A DNA stretch of 64,000 bases from Leptolyngbya sp. KIOST-1 (lineage in GTDB: Bacteria; Cyanobacteriota; Cyanobacteriia; Phormidesmidales; Phormidesmidaceae): assembly GCF_000763385.1 (NCBI RefSeq), contig NZ_JQFA01000002.1, positions 3,286,001 through 3,350,000 of the forward strand, given 5' to 3'. The position numbers and the translations under genes are program-made. Within the stretch, counting starts at the first letter, position 1, and every line of letters begins with the position of its first letter. A model generated the notes under the pieces. That model was not told the DNA's origin. It saw nothing but the letters and a program-made list of their open reading frames with translations, and made no database searches. This document shows, one piece after another, positions 46,025-55,212 of this stretch.

Positions 46025-46066
46025 CCTACTTCTGGCAGATTAAGACTGCGGGGAATGATTCTGGGC

Positions 46067-46101
46067 GGGGAAAAGAGGAGTTCGCACCTCCTCAAATCCC
46101 C
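46067..46101. terminator. Hairpin after the integrase remnant
   Basis: GGGG-AAAA-GAGGAG and CTCCTC-AAAT-CCCC pair around a short loop (TTCGCAC). It lies 40 bp after the intI stop. There is no T-tract. Confidence 0.4.
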
Positions 46102-46252
46102 TGATCATCCCACCTTAACCGGAGTAAGCTGAGATGACTGGAATCATTGTAGTTCCGTCTCTTGCTTCACCACATTTCTGAGCCCCACGGCCAGAGAAAA
46201 AAGAGGGATCTGGATGAGTTCCCCGTTTTCTTTAGCGAAAACGGAGACCCGT

Positions 46253-46489
46253 ATGTTTTTAGAACCCACCCCAGGGGATGACTCCCCTGTACCATTCAAC
46301 CTACCCGCCTACCGTCAGGAGACCCTGCGGCACATTCTGCTGGGCGACTACGGCGCAGTCACCGACGCCATTGGCCAACTGGTGGCGCTGGGCTACAGCG
46401 ACAAAGCGGCCTGGTCGGCCCCCATTCCCACCGGGCGCAGCGGCGAGTACATCGCCGTGATGACCCGCCGCCGAGGGGTGCGATTGTAG
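46253..46489 (+). CDS. Conserved hypothetical protein, 78 aa
   Basis: The ATG at 46253 (MFLEPTPGDDSPVPFNLP) is a likelier start than the one at 46214, whose extra residues look unstructured. The product has LPAYRQETLRHILLGDYGAVTDAI and AIGQLVALGYSDKAAWSAP, a helix-rich pattern I have seen only as hypothetical in cyanobacteria. GC content is back to the genome norm, so the accessory region ends before this gene. Confidence 0.6.
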   Translation: MFLEPTPGDDSPVPFNLPAYRQETLRHILLGDYGAVTDAIGQLVALGYSDKAAWSAPIPTGRSGEYIAVMTRRRGVRL

Positions 46490-46681
46490 CAGCCCCGGAT
46501 GCCCTACCCCGACCCAACCTACTGGGGTAGGGCAGTGCTAACGGCTTGAGTTGAGTGGTCCGGCGACAGGGCTTCATCAAACGATGAGATGCCTGGTGTA
46601 GGCTGTCCAGTACGCATCTTCCGCTGGCGTGGAGGTGCGTGCAGCAGACGACACGGGCAGACGACATTGTAGGACGAGGCT

Positions 46682-48046
46682 ATGGTCTACGCATTTCCAT
46701 CGGGGTTTCAGTGGGGGGTGGCCACCTCCGCCTATCAAATTGAGGGGGCCGCCGACTCGCGCGGCCCCAGTGTGTGGGACACCTTTAGCCAGACGCCGGG
46801 GCGGGTGCTGCATGGGGATACGGGGGCCGTTGCCTGCGACCACCTGCACCGCTACCGCGACGACATTGCCCTGATGGCGGACCTGGGGGTGCGCCACTAC
46901 CGCTTTAGCATTTCCTGGCCCCGCATTTTGCCCCAGGGGCGCGGCGCGGTGAATGAGGCCGGACTGGCCTTCTACAGTGAACTGGTGGATACCCTGCTGG
47001 AGTTTGGCATCACCCCCCACGCCACCCTGTTCCACTGGGATAGCCCCCAGGCGCTAGAAGACGAGTACGGCTCCTGGCGCAGTCGGCAGATAGCGCAGGA
47101 CTTTGCCGACTATGGGGCGGTGGTGGTGAGGGCACTGGGCGATCGCGTCACCCACTGGATGACCCTGAACGAGATTTTTTGCTTTACCCACCTGGGCTAC
47201 GGCGTTGGCCAGGTGCCCGAAATGGCCCCCGGCACGGTCGTTCAAACCGCCAAAGAGGTCTGGCAGACCTCCCACCACGCCCTGCTGGCCCACGGCCTGG
47301 GCTGCCAGGCGATTCGCGCCCACTCGCCTCAGCCCTGCCAGGTGGCCCTGGTGGACAACTACCTGGCCACCGTCCCCCTCACCGATACTCCGGCAGACAT
47401 TGCCGCTGCCCAGGCTGCTTTCCCGCTGGCGGGCACCAACGGCGGCATCCTCTACCCGGCGCTGACGGGGGAGTACAGCCCCCAACTGTTAGAGGACCTG
47501 GGCGATCAGGCCCCGGAGATTCAGCCCGGTGACCTGGAGCTGATCCATCAGCCGCTGGACTCCCTGGGCTTTAATGTCTACACGGGTGTCTACGTACGGG
47601 CCGCTGAGACTAACCGGGGCTTTGAAATGCTGCCCTTTCCCCAGGGCTACCCGCGCCTGCACATGCCCTGGCTGCACCTGTTGCCCGACAGCCTCTACTG
47701 GGGCGTGCGCCACATCAGCGATACCCTCCAGCGCCCCGAACTGCGGGTCTTTATCACCGAAAACGGCTGCGCTGCCCAGGACGCACTGACCCCCACGGGC
47801 GAGGTGCTGGACCTGGACCGGATTCAGTACCTGCAACAGTACCTGCGATCGGCCCACCGGGCGGCGCAGGAGGGTTACCCCCTGGGGGGCTACTTTCTGT
47901 GGAGCTTTCTGGACAACTTTGAGTGGGCCTACGGGCGCGATCGCCGCTTCGGCCTCACCTACATCGACTACGCCACCCAGCAGCGCATCCCCAAGGCCAG
48001 CTACCACTGGTACGCCCGCTGCATAGCCGAAAATCGGGTGGTGTAG
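46682..48046 (+). CDS. bglA: Family 1 glycoside hydrolase (beta-glucosidase)
   Basis: A 454-residue GH1 enzyme. It begins FPSGFQWGVATSAYQIEG, the family N-terminal motif; the acid/base Glu is in WMTLNEIFCF and the nucleophile Glu in VFITENGCAA. YFLWSFLDNFEWAYGR near the end forms the glycone site. There is no signal peptide, so it acts in the cytoplasm on imported or internal beta-glucosides. It may act with the exported xylanase downstream. Confidence 0.92.
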   Translation: MVYAFPSGFQWGVATSAYQIEGAADSRGPSVWDTFSQTPGRVLHGDTGAVACDHLHRYRDDIALMADLGVRHYRFSISWPRILPQGRGAVNEAGLAFYSELVDTLLEFGITPHATLFHWDSPQALEDEYGSWRSRQIAQDFADYGAVVVRALGDRVTHWMTLNEIFCFTHLGYGVGQVPEMAPGTVVQTAKEVWQTSHHALLAHGLGCQAIRAHSPQPCQVALVDNYLATVPLTDTPADIAAAQAAFPLAGTNGGILYPALTGEYSPQLLEDLGDQAPEIQPGDLELIHQPLDSLGFNVYTGVYVRAAETNRGFEMLPFPQGYPRLHMPWLHLLPDSLYWGVRHISDTLQRPELRVFITENGCAAQDALTPTGEVLDLDRIQYLQQYLRSAHRAAQEGYPLGGYFLWSFLDNFEWAYGRDRRFGLTYIDYATQQRIPKASYHWYARCIAENRVV

Positions 48047-48071
48047 CCTATAGAGAGTGATCAACAAACCC

Positions 48072-48323
48072 ATGGCCACGATCAATACCAAGCTGATTGA
48101 TTCTCTAGCCCAAGTCATTTTGGCTTTAAGTGCCGAAGAGCAGCGTTTGCTAGGGCGTAAGCTCAGGCATCTAGGTGGCGAGACTCAGCAGCCCAGTCAG
48201 TTTGAGCTAGAGCAGTTTTTTCAAACCCTGGGTACACTGCCCCTTGACCCGGAACAGCCCTCCCTTGAGGCTATTAGTGACATCGTCAAAGATGTACGCC
48301 GCGATCTCTGGCCAGCGGAATGA
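48072..48323 (+). CDS. Antitoxin-like protein of a PIN toxin-antitoxin pair
   Basis: An 83-residue acidic protein from the ATG at 48072 (the GTG at 48057 is an alternative). It begins MATINTKLIDSLAQVILAL and has a C-terminal DVRRDLWPAE that probably contacts the toxin. Its last bases overlap the toxin start by the sequence ATGA, so the pair is translationally coupled. No DNA-binding fold is obvious. Confidence 0.6.
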   Translation: MATINTKLIDSLAQVILALSAEEQRLLGRKLRHLGGETQQPSQFELEQFFQTLGTLPLDPEQPSLEAISDIVKDVRRDLWPAE

Positions 48324-48739
48324 GGGTCGTTATTGATGTCAATGTTTGGGTGTCTGGTCTACTGTGGGGTGGCGTACCGGGACGAGTCTTGACCATGGCC
48401 TATACTCAGCAAATTACTAGCTGTGTGTCTGAGGAGCTGTTGTTGGAGTTGAAAATTACTCTGGAACGCGAAAAATTTAGCGATCGCTTGCGACTCCGCA
48501 ATCTCACATCAGCCAAAGCTGTAGCAATCGTCCAAGCAGTCTCCGAAACCGCTGAACTTACGGCAATCAGTGTTCCTGAATTACGCGATCCAGCAGATCT
48601 GAAAATTGCGGCGACGGCGATTGCTGCTCGGGCAACTCACCTCATCACGGGCGATCAAGATCTACTTGTACTTAGGGCAATCCAAAACATTTTCATCGTG
48701 ACACCCAGTCAATTTGTTGATGGGGTGGCACTCTCATAA
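48320..48739 (+). CDS. PIN-domain toxin
   Basis: A 139-residue PIN-family ribonuclease of the COG1569 toxin type. Acidic residues for metal binding are in RVVIDVNVWVS (first Asp), SEELLLELKITLE (Glu) and LRDPADLKIAATAIA followed by HLITGDQDLL (third and fourth Asp). Such toxins cut RNA and are held inactive by the partner antitoxin. The overlap with the upstream gene is four bases. Confidence 0.8.
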   Translation: MRVVIDVNVWVSGLLWGGVPGRVLTMAYTQQITSCVSEELLLELKITLEREKFSDRLRLRNLTSAKAVAIVQAVSETAELTAISVPELRDPADLKIAATAIAARATHLITGDQDLLVLRAIQNIFIVTPSQFVDGVALS

Positions 48740-48915
48740 CGCCCTCACGCTAGTGGTAGTCAAAAATTTAACCCCAATAGCTCCTTGTTCTGACCAGCCA
48801 AAATAGATGCGGTGCTGCTCATATTGATCACACCGGCCATTGCTACCCAACTCATCAAGTCATAATGACAAAAACAACCGTATCCAAAGTATTTGGCTGA
48901 TTGAAAAAGCACTCC

Positions 48916-50481
48916 ATGAACCGTCGCTCCCTGCTGCGCTACGCCCCGATCGCAGCCCTGACCGCCGCTAGCCTGGGTAGTACCTCTGGCCCGCTTTTGG
49001 CCAGTCCGCCACCCCTGGTACTGCAGGCCTACCTGCCCAACGGTGACCCCCTGCCCCGGTTTGAGCTCAACCGCCTCTACTTCCTCGACCTCAACGACGA
49101 ACCCATCCCCCACCCCGATCGCACCGTAGAGGCTGGCGTTCTCACCAGCGCACCGCCCCCGGGCCCATTCTCCATTGGTCTGCAACTGCTGGTGGAGGGC
49201 TTTGGCGATATTACGCTGTACGCCGACAACCGGGGGCGGGGGTTCACGCCGAGGGATTTTCCCCTGGTGCTGAATGGGGCCTTTGCCCGCGATCGCATTC
49301 ACCGGGTTACCACCGCCTGCGATCGCTGGCAGCGCCAGGGCTACGGCATACCCCAGCGGGTGCGCGATCGCCTTGAGCGGGCCCGGGTCTACCTGACCCA
49401 GGCCGAAGCTGCCCCCGAGCTGCAAGCCCAGATTCCCCTGTGGAACCAATCTCTGGTGGAAAGCCTGTGGGCCGGGGAAGAGGCTGCCCTCAGCCGGGCT
49501 GGCCAGCGCATTGCCCGCACTCCACCTCGCCAGGGCTTTCAGCTCGGTTGCAATGCCTTTGGCCACCCCAGCCTGGGGCCCGACTACGATCGCCACTTTG
49601 AGGCCCTCTTCACCACTGCCACCGTGCCCTTCTACTGGCGCTACTTCGAGCCCGAGCGGGGCCAGCCCAACTACGCCGAGGTCGATACCCAGGTGGACTG
49701 GTTGCAGCGATCGGGTATTCGCCCCAAGGGGCACCCCCTGGTGTGGTTCCACGAGGCCAGCGTGCCCGACTGGGTGCGGCCCCTGCCCTACGCCCAGGTG
49801 AAGGCGGCCCTGCGCCAGCGAATTGTAGAAATTACCGGGCGCTATGGCGATCGCCTCCCCGCCTACGACGTCATTAACGAAGCCCACGATGTGCCCTGGG
49901 CCAACGAACTGGGCTACGACCAGGACCAGTTCCTCGACCTCACCCGGATGGCCTGCGAGGCCGCCCGCCAGGGCCACCCCACGGTGCAGCGGGTGGTGAA
50001 TAGCTGCTGTCTGTGGGCCCGCAATGTGGCGATCCACGGCCCGCCCCAGCGCAGCCCGCTGCAATACCTCAAGGCTTGCCTGGCGGCGGGGATTGAGTTT
50101 GAGGTGATTGGATTGCAGCTCTACTACCCCGACCAGGATATGTTTGAGTGCGATCGCCTGCTCGATCGCTTTACCGGCCTGGGCAAGCCCGTCCACATTA
50201 CCGAAATGGGCTGCTCATCGGACACCGGCATCGACGAAAATTCGATTTTGGGCGATGCCCTGGGCCTCTGGCATGCCCCCTGGAGTGAGGCGGTGCAGGC
50301 CGACTGGGTGGAGCAGATCTACACCCTGGCCTACAGCAAGCCCGAAATCGAGACCGTCGGCTGGTGGGATTTGTCAGACCAGGCCGTATTCTGGCCCTTT
50401 GGCGGCCTGCTGAATCGCCAGAACCAGCCCAAGGCCGCCTACTACCGCCTCCAGGGACTGAAAAAAGCCTGGGGTATTTAG
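48916..50481 (+). CDS. Exported family 10 glycoside hydrolase (endo-xylanase)
   Basis: The start at 48916 gives MNRRSLLRYAPIAALT, a twin-arginine (RRSLL) signal, so it is likely exported folded through Tat. The GH10 barrel begins at about 210; the acid/base Glu lies in YDVINEAHDVPW and the nucleophile Glu in VHITEMGCSSD. An N-terminal region of about 180 residues before the catalytic domain (LPNGDPLPRFELNRLY) is of unknown function. Endo-beta-1,4-xylanase activity is expected; beta-glucan or glycan specificity in a cyanobacterium is uncertain. Confidence 0.88.
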   Translation: MNRRSLLRYAPIAALTAASLGSTSGPLLASPPPLVLQAYLPNGDPLPRFELNRLYFLDLNDEPIPHPDRTVEAGVLTSAPPPGPFSIGLQLLVEGFGDITLYADNRGRGFTPRDFPLVLNGAFARDRIHRVTTACDRWQRQGYGIPQRVRDRLERARVYLTQAEAAPELQAQIPLWNQSLVESLWAGEEAALSRAGQRIARTPPRQGFQLGCNAFGHPSLGPDYDRHFEALFTTATVPFYWRYFEPERGQPNYAEVDTQVDWLQRSGIRPKGHPLVWFHEASVPDWVRPLPYAQVKAALRQRIVEITGRYGDRLPAYDVINEAHDVPWANELGYDQDQFLDLTRMACEAARQGHPTVQRVVNSCCLWARNVAIHGPPQRSPLQYLKACLAAGIEFEVIGLQLYYPDQDMFECDRLLDRFTGLGKPVHITEMGCSSDTGIDENSILGDALGLWHAPWSEAVQADWVEQIYTLAYSKPEIETVGWWDLSDQAVFWPFGGLLNRQNQPKAAYYRLQGLKKAWGI

Positions 50482-50494
50482 GCATACCCCAGGC
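50467..50494. terminator. Perfect hairpin at the end of the xylanase gene
   Basis: GCCTGGGGTAT (50467-50477) and ATACCCCAGGC (50484-50494) pair perfectly around six bases. It overlaps the xylanase stop and lies ten bases before the convergent gene stop (50504), so it can act for both. Confidence 0.75.
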
Positions 50495-50503
50495 GAACCT
50501 ACC

Positions 50504-51493
50504 CTAGCGGGCGCTGCCAGCGGTGAGGCTGAAGCGCTGGGCGCGATTGCTCGGCTCGTCAAAGTCAATCACCGGCCCCATTGGCACAATCTGGTGCGGG
50601 TTCACGCCGGGGTGGCTCATGTAGTAGTGGCGCTTGATGTGGTCCATGTTGCAGGTGTTTTTGAAAGCGGGCTGCTGGTACAGATCCCGCAGGTAGCCCC
50701 ACAGGTTGGGGTAGTCCACAATGCGGCGCAGGTTGCACTTGAAGTGCACGTAGTAGACCGCATCGAAACGATAGAGGGTGGTGAACATGCAGATGTCGGC
50801 TTCGGTGAGGCGATCGCCGCACAGGTAGCGCTGCTTGCCCAGCACCTCCTCCCAGTGGTCCAGGGCGTCGAACAGTTCGCTCACCGCTTCTTCGTAGGCC
50901 CCCTGTTTGGTGGCAAACCCGGCCCGGTACACACCATTGTTGATCGGCTGATAGATGGCGTCGATGGCCTCGTCAATTTTGGCCTGAAGCGATTTGGGAT
51001 ATAGGTCGACGTCGGTGGTGGCAATGTCGTTCCACTCGGTGTCGAGCATGCGAATGATCTCGCGCGACTCGTTGTTGACGATGGTGCCGGTCTGCTTGTC
51101 CCACAGAATCGGCACCGTCACCCGGCCTGAAATGTCGGGCTTGGCCTTGGTGTAGAGGTCTCGCAGGTACTTCGCCCCGTTCACCTGGTCAGGAATCGCG
51201 TCGGGATAGTCGCTGAAGAACCAGCCGTCGTCGCCCATGTAGGGGTCCACAACCGAGATCGAAATCGCCTCGGTGAGGCCCTTTAGCTCGCGCATAATCA
51301 GCGTGCGGTTGGCCCAGGGGCAGGCCAGGGAGACGTAGAGGTGGTAGCGCCCCGCCTCGGGCTTGAAGTCGCTGCTGCCGTCGACCTTCGTCCATTGGTG
51401 AAAGTCGGTTTCGGGCCGCACAAAGCGCCCCTGCTCATCTTCCTGGTCGCGCTTTTGCTGCCACTGGCCGTTGACGAGTAAACCCAGTCCCAT
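50504..51493 (-). CDS. Glutathionyl-hydroquinone reductase (GST Xi class)
   Basis: A 329-residue protein from the ATG at 51493 (MGLGLLVNGQW), with AAAGGAG six bases upstream. The redox Cys is in LYVSLACPWANRT, the C-P-W-A motif of the YqjG/Xi class, and WDKQTGTIVNNESREIIRML is the conserved glutathione-domain end; a helical GST C-terminal domain follows. Members reduce glutathionylated quinones to hydroquinones. A role in quinone detoxification fits the family. Confidence 0.88.
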   Translation of the reverse strand: MGLGLLVNGQWQQKRDQEDEQGRFVRPETDFHQWTKVDGSSDFKPEAGRYHLYVSLACPWANRTLIMRELKGLTEAISISVVDPYMGDDGWFFSDYPDAIPDQVNGAKYLRDLYTKAKPDISGRVTVPILWDKQTGTIVNNESREIIRMLDTEWNDIATTDVDLYPKSLQAKIDEAIDAIYQPINNGVYRAGFATKQGAYEEAVSELFDALDHWEEVLGKQRYLCGDRLTEADICMFTTLYRFDAVYYVHFKCNLRRIVDYPNLWGYLRDLYQQPAFKNTCNMDHIKRHYYMSHPGVNPHQIVPMGPVIDFDEPSNRAQRFSLTAGSAR

Positions 51494-51592
51494 GGGATCT
51501 CCTTTATGTTTCTTCACATGTTTTCCGCCCAAGCTGTCCTCTGGCTGGGGAATGAATCCCCAGCGGCAGTAGCTTACACGCCGCCGCGATCG

Positions 51593-51889
51593 CTATTTGC
51601 TAAATAGCCGGGTTGCGCCTTCAACTAAAATCTCGGCCTTGTCCAGCAGACTCCCAAAAATAACCACTGTCGCCGCCGCAATGATCCCGGTACGGGAGAT
51701 GGCCAGGTTATCTTTTGAAAGTTGCAAAAACCGCTCTTCCCATTTGTCGGTGCGCTCGTCCAGACGCTGAATATCGGTGTCGAGCTTTTGCTCCAGGCGC
51801 TGAACGCTGCTATCTAGCCGTTGCTCAAGCCGTTCTAGGCGCTCAAGCACCTCGCTTTGAAAGTCTCTGGGTTCTGGCGTTGCGGTCAT
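51593..51889 (-). CDS. Small coiled-coil membrane-anchored protein
   Basis: A 98-residue protein with an amphipathic coiled coil (about 10-50; heptads such as LERLERLEQRLDSSVQRLEQ) and one hydrophobic helix (about 67-85, ISRTGIIAAATVVIFGSLL). This is a widespread type of small protein with coiled coil and membrane anchor. No function is known. Confidence 0.6.
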   Translation of the reverse strand: MTATPEPRDFQSEVLERLERLEQRLDSSVQRLEQKLDTDIQRLDERTDKWEERFLQLSKDNLAISRTGIIAAATVVIFGSLLDKAEILVEGATRLFSK

Positions 51890-51946
51890 GGCAGGCTGCG
51901 CCCGGCGAGTACTGCCTCAATCATAACGGCGATCGCCCCACCCCCC

Positions 51947-53449
51947 CTACGGTAGCCAGAACTGAGGCAACCCCTTGAGCCCCTGCCGTACCCAGCGGTT
52001 GGCGGCCCGCAGCGCCTGAATATGCGGCTCATCGGGAATCACGGGCAAAATCTCCGCAGGCTGCCCCTGGCCCAGCGCCGCAATCACCCGGTTCGCCGCC
52101 TCTAGCCCCGTCACGTAGGCCTTCTCCTGCGACCACGAGCCGTGGCGCGTCACAATCCAGTCGCCCGCCATGAACAGATTGGCGAAGCTGGTGGTGGCGG
52201 GCAGCAGGTAGCGGTAGCTGCCGGGGGCAAAGTGCGTCACCCCCTGGGGAATGCGTACTACGGCGTGGTCGATAATCTTGGCCTCGCCAAAGGCGGGAAG
52301 GCACCCGGCCAGGTCTTGCTGCACCTGGGCCACTACCTGGTCGTCATCCAGCGGCAATAGCTGGTTGGCGTGGTAGTAGTCGGCCTCGACCACGGTGCCC
52401 GGTTCGTCGCGGTACTCGTCGTGGAGGGCATTGAGGTCAAAGAACGTCCAGCCGGTGGTGGGGTGAAAGCCAAAGCAGGCGTTGGAGGGGCGGGGAATGT
52501 TGACCTTGCGATCGAGCCAGAGGCGGGCCGCCAGCACATCGATCGCCCCCAGGTTGCGAATATCCCGGAACTCCTGGCGATCGCGCAGCGCCGCCGACTG
52601 CTCCACAATTTTCTTCAGCCCGCTGATGCCCACGGCAAACACCACCGCATCGGCCTCAAATACCCCATCACCGCAAACTACCGCCGTCACCCGGTTGTTC
52701 TCTACCCGCACATCCGACACCCGGTGGTTGGCGAGAATTGTGCCGCCAACTCGCTCGATCGCCTCCGTCCAGGGCCGAAAGATCTGTGCCCCCACCGTGC
52801 CCCGGCACCAGCGCACGTCAAAGTCGGGCTGGTGGGCGAGGATGAAGTAGTAGAGCATGCCCAGTGCCGCCGCCGCTGAGCACTGTTCGCCAGGGGCAAA
52901 CAGCCCCACCAGCAGCATCGGCTCAAACGACTCGTGGTAGAGCCGCGAAGACACGCCGTACTGGCGAAACAGCTCGCGGGCGGTAATGCGATCGTACTTT
53001 TGCCAGGCCTCGTCGGAGTTGTCGAAGTCGATCAGCGCTTGCAGCAGGGGCAGGGCCGAGAGGCGATCGATCAGCGGCAGCCGCTTGAAGTCGGTGTAGA
53101 GAAAGGTGCCCAGGGGCGTGGGCAGGTAGGGCTGGGCCTGAAACAGCGGCGACTCCACCTCCAGTCCCTGGGGCGAATACTGGGCCGATCGCGTCCACTC
53201 GGTAAAGGGCTGAATGCCGAGATGGTCGGTGAGGGCAAAAATGTTGCGGTAGGGGTACCAAAACCCGTGAATCCCCGCCTCGACGGCGCGGCCCTGGGGC
53301 GTTTGCCAGCCCGCTACCAGCCCACCGGGGTAGGCTCCGGCTTCAAGCAGCGTGACGGCGTACCCCTGACGCGCCAGGTGGTAGGCCGAACCCAGTCCCG
53401 CCCAGCCTGCGCCAACCACCACCACCCGCTTTTGTGCTGTGTTTTCCAT
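51947..53449 (-). CDS. FAD-dependent amine-oxidase-type oxidoreductase
   Basis: A 500-residue protein. RVVVVGAGWAGLGSAYHLARQG binds FAD and VTLLEAGAYPGGLV completes the motif. The C-terminal NLFMAGDWIVTRHGSWSQEKAYVTGLEAANRV is the second FAD motif. It belongs to the phytoene-desaturase-like / hydroxysqualene-oxygenase-like group of NAD(P)-binding oxidoreductases in cyanobacteria; substrate not determined (carotenoid or terpenoid likely). No carotenoid genes are adjacent. Confidence 0.82.
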   Translation of the reverse strand: MENTAQKRVVVVGAGWAGLGSAYHLARQGYAVTLLEAGAYPGGLVAGWQTPQGRAVEAGIHGFWYPYRNIFALTDHLGIQPFTEWTRSAQYSPQGLEVESPLFQAQPYLPTPLGTFLYTDFKRLPLIDRLSALPLLQALIDFDNSDEAWQKYDRITARELFRQYGVSSRLYHESFEPMLLVGLFAPGEQCSAAAALGMLYYFILAHQPDFDVRWCRGTVGAQIFRPWTEAIERVGGTILANHRVSDVRVENNRVTAVVCGDGVFEADAVVFAVGISGLKKIVEQSAALRDRQEFRDIRNLGAIDVLAARLWLDRKVNIPRPSNACFGFHPTTGWTFFDLNALHDEYRDEPGTVVEADYYHANQLLPLDDDQVVAQVQQDLAGCLPAFGEAKIIDHAVVRIPQGVTHFAPGSYRYLLPATTSFANLFMAGDWIVTRHGSWSQEKAYVTGLEAANRVIAALGQGQPAEILPVIPDEPHIQALRAANRWVRQGLKGLPQFWLP

Positions 53450-53562
53450 TGTGTTTGCCCCGCCATAGACCTTCTTTACTCTATCGGTACAGCGCCCGGT
53501 AGGGTTTAGGATCAGGGGTAGAGGGAAGCCGAGCCATTTTATAAACCACTCCTTTTAGGCAA

Positions 53563-54300
53563 ATGAGCAGTAAGAAATTTGTGAAAAGCGGCGTTCATAC
53601 AGTGATGGGAGTCAACGAAGCCACCCGCGACACCACCATCCAGACCGATCTGGCCAATCCCCGCTGGGACAAGAAAGCCACGCTGGTCTATCTGGGGGCA
53701 ACGATCGCCCAGGTGGCGGCCATGACCGCGCTACTGTGGGGTATGGATGGGGCATTTGGGTACTTCAACCTGGGTGCCCTGGCTCCGTGGGCAACGACTG
53801 CCATTGCCTGCGCCTTTTTTGCCGCTGTAACGCTGCGATCGCGCCTCTTCTCTCTGCTCGACAACACGCGCAACAGCGGACGCTACAAGTCGCTCCAGCG
53901 TCCGGGCTGGGCACCGCCGCCGCTGGCCTTTCCCATTGTGTGGATGAGCATTGCCGTGCTGCGGGTGGTGTCGGCCTACTTGGTGTGGTCGGCAATGGGA
54001 CAAACGTTTTTGATCTGGCCGCTGATTCTCTACGTGGTGCACCTCAGCCTGGGCGACACCTGGAATACGATTTTTACGGTGGAAGGTCGCCTGGGGGCCG
54101 CGGTGCCGATGGTGATTGTGGGGCCGCTGCTTTCGGTGGCGGTGGTTACGCTCGGCTATTTTCAGGTGGTGCCGCTGGCGGGGTGGGTAATTTTGCCGTC
54201 GCTGGTGTGGCTTGCGATCGCCACCGCCCTCTGCATCAGCCTCTGGCGCTTGAACGGTCAAGAGCCGTTGTATCCGGTCATCGCCAAAGCCGAGCCGTAG
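53563..54300 (+). CDS. TspO/MBR family membrane protein
   Basis: A 245-residue membrane protein with about six hydrophobic segments. The TspO-type motif is QRPGWAPPPLAFPIVWMSIAV; LGDTWNTIFTVEG is in the place of the usual N-A-A-W-S-P-L-F. It has an N-terminal extension of about 60 residues before the first helix. TspO proteins bind tetrapyrroles and isoprenoids and act in stress signalling; here the function is by family only. Confidence 0.78.
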   Translation: MSSKKFVKSGVHTVMGVNEATRDTTIQTDLANPRWDKKATLVYLGATIAQVAAMTALLWGMDGAFGYFNLGALAPWATTAIACAFFAAVTLRSRLFSLLDNTRNSGRYKSLQRPGWAPPPLAFPIVWMSIAVLRVVSAYLVWSAMGQTFLIWPLILYVVHLSLGDTWNTIFTVEGRLGAAVPMVIVGPLLSVAVVTLGYFQVVPLAGWVILPSLVWLAIATALCISLWRLNGQEPLYPVIAKAEP

Positions 54301-54394
54301 GGCGAATCCGCACAGCGACGCACCCTCTGACAGTCGCCATAATGGATGTTAGCGATGCCGAGTATCTTGTTTTTCTCTATTGGTAAAAGCATCC

Positions 54395-55039
54395 ATGGTC
54401 ACCCTTGAGCTACGCCAAATTGAGGTACCCCTGGGCAAGAGCCTGGTGCTGCGCGACGTGAGCTGGGCTGAGTTCGAGGCCATCCTTGCCGAGTTAGGCA
54501 ACCACCGCAGCACCCGCATCGCCTACGACGACGGATTTTTAGAAATCATGGCCCCCCTGCCAGAGCACGAATACTTTAAACAGACGATTAGCACCGCTAT
54601 TGAAGATGTGGCCGAGGTACTAGAGCAAGATTATGAGTGCTACGGCTCCACCACTTGGCGACGCGAGGCTCAGCAGGCGGGCATCGAACCTGACAACTGC
54701 TTCTACTTTCAAAACGAGGCGCTGGTGCGGGGCAAGCTGGAGTTTGATCTAGACCGCGACCCGCCCCCCGATCTGGCTCTTGAAGTCGATCTCACTAGCA
54801 AATCCCTCGATCGCTTCCCGATCTACGCCCGGCTAGGCGTGCCAGAAATTTGGTGCTATGACAGCGGTGTGCTGACGATTTATCTATTGGAGGGCGATCG
54901 CTACGCGACATCAGAACAAAGCCGAGTGTTTCCCACGCTGGATATTCGCGCCCTGCCGCAGCTAGTTGAATCGCAGCGATCGGCGGGGCGACTGGCTTTG
55001 CGGCGATCGGTTAGAGAGTGGGTAAAAGGCCAATCGTAG
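54395..55039 (+). CDS. Uma2-family (DUF820) endonuclease-like protein
   Basis: A 214-residue Uma2 protein from the ATG at 54395. It has GRSTRIAYDDGFLEIMAP-type N-terminal sequence (STRIAYDDGFLEIMAPLPEHE), GIEPDNCFYFQNE, DLALEVDLTSKSLDRFPIYARLGVPEIWCYD with the conserved D...E-x-D core. It differs from the paralogue at 34125-34709, so it belongs to another subfamily. It is followed closely by a 120-bp MITE-like element. Confidence 0.85.
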   Translation: MVTLELRQIEVPLGKSLVLRDVSWAEFEAILAELGNHRSTRIAYDDGFLEIMAPLPEHEYFKQTISTAIEDVAEVLEQDYECYGSTTWRREAQQAGIEPDNCFYFQNEALVRGKLEFDLDRDPPPDLALEVDLTSKSLDRFPIYARLGVPEIWCYDSGVLTIYLLEGDRYATSEQSRVFPTLDIRALPQLVESQRSAGRLALRRSVREWVKGQS

Positions 55040-55155
55040 GGTGCATTCGCGGCCTAAAAATCCCAGCAGATCGTCAAATAATCCGCTTTGGGGGACGAAA
55101 TGCACCGATTACGGCATCGGTAGCAATGGTGCATTGCTCTGCGAATGCACCCTAC
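55036..55155. mobile_element. MITE-like element with 15-bp perfect terminal repeats
   Basis: GTAGGGTGCATTCGC (55036-55050) is the exact reverse complement of GCGAATGCACCCTAC (55141-55155). The 120-bp element overlaps the stop of the Uma2 gene. It encodes nothing and its inner part contains further GCATT-type palindromes, typical of non-autonomous elements in cyanobacteria. AGGGTGCAT also occurs at 19081. Confidence 0.7.
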
Positions 55156-55212
55156 ATCACTTAGGTTTTGTAATCAGGCTAATGTGGCCTGTATCCAAGA
55201 CGATGACTCGGC

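Noticed and set aside
48760-50196. Antisense open frame of 478 codons over the xylanase gene
   Set aside because: Same reason; the plus-strand GH10 protein has catalytic motifs.
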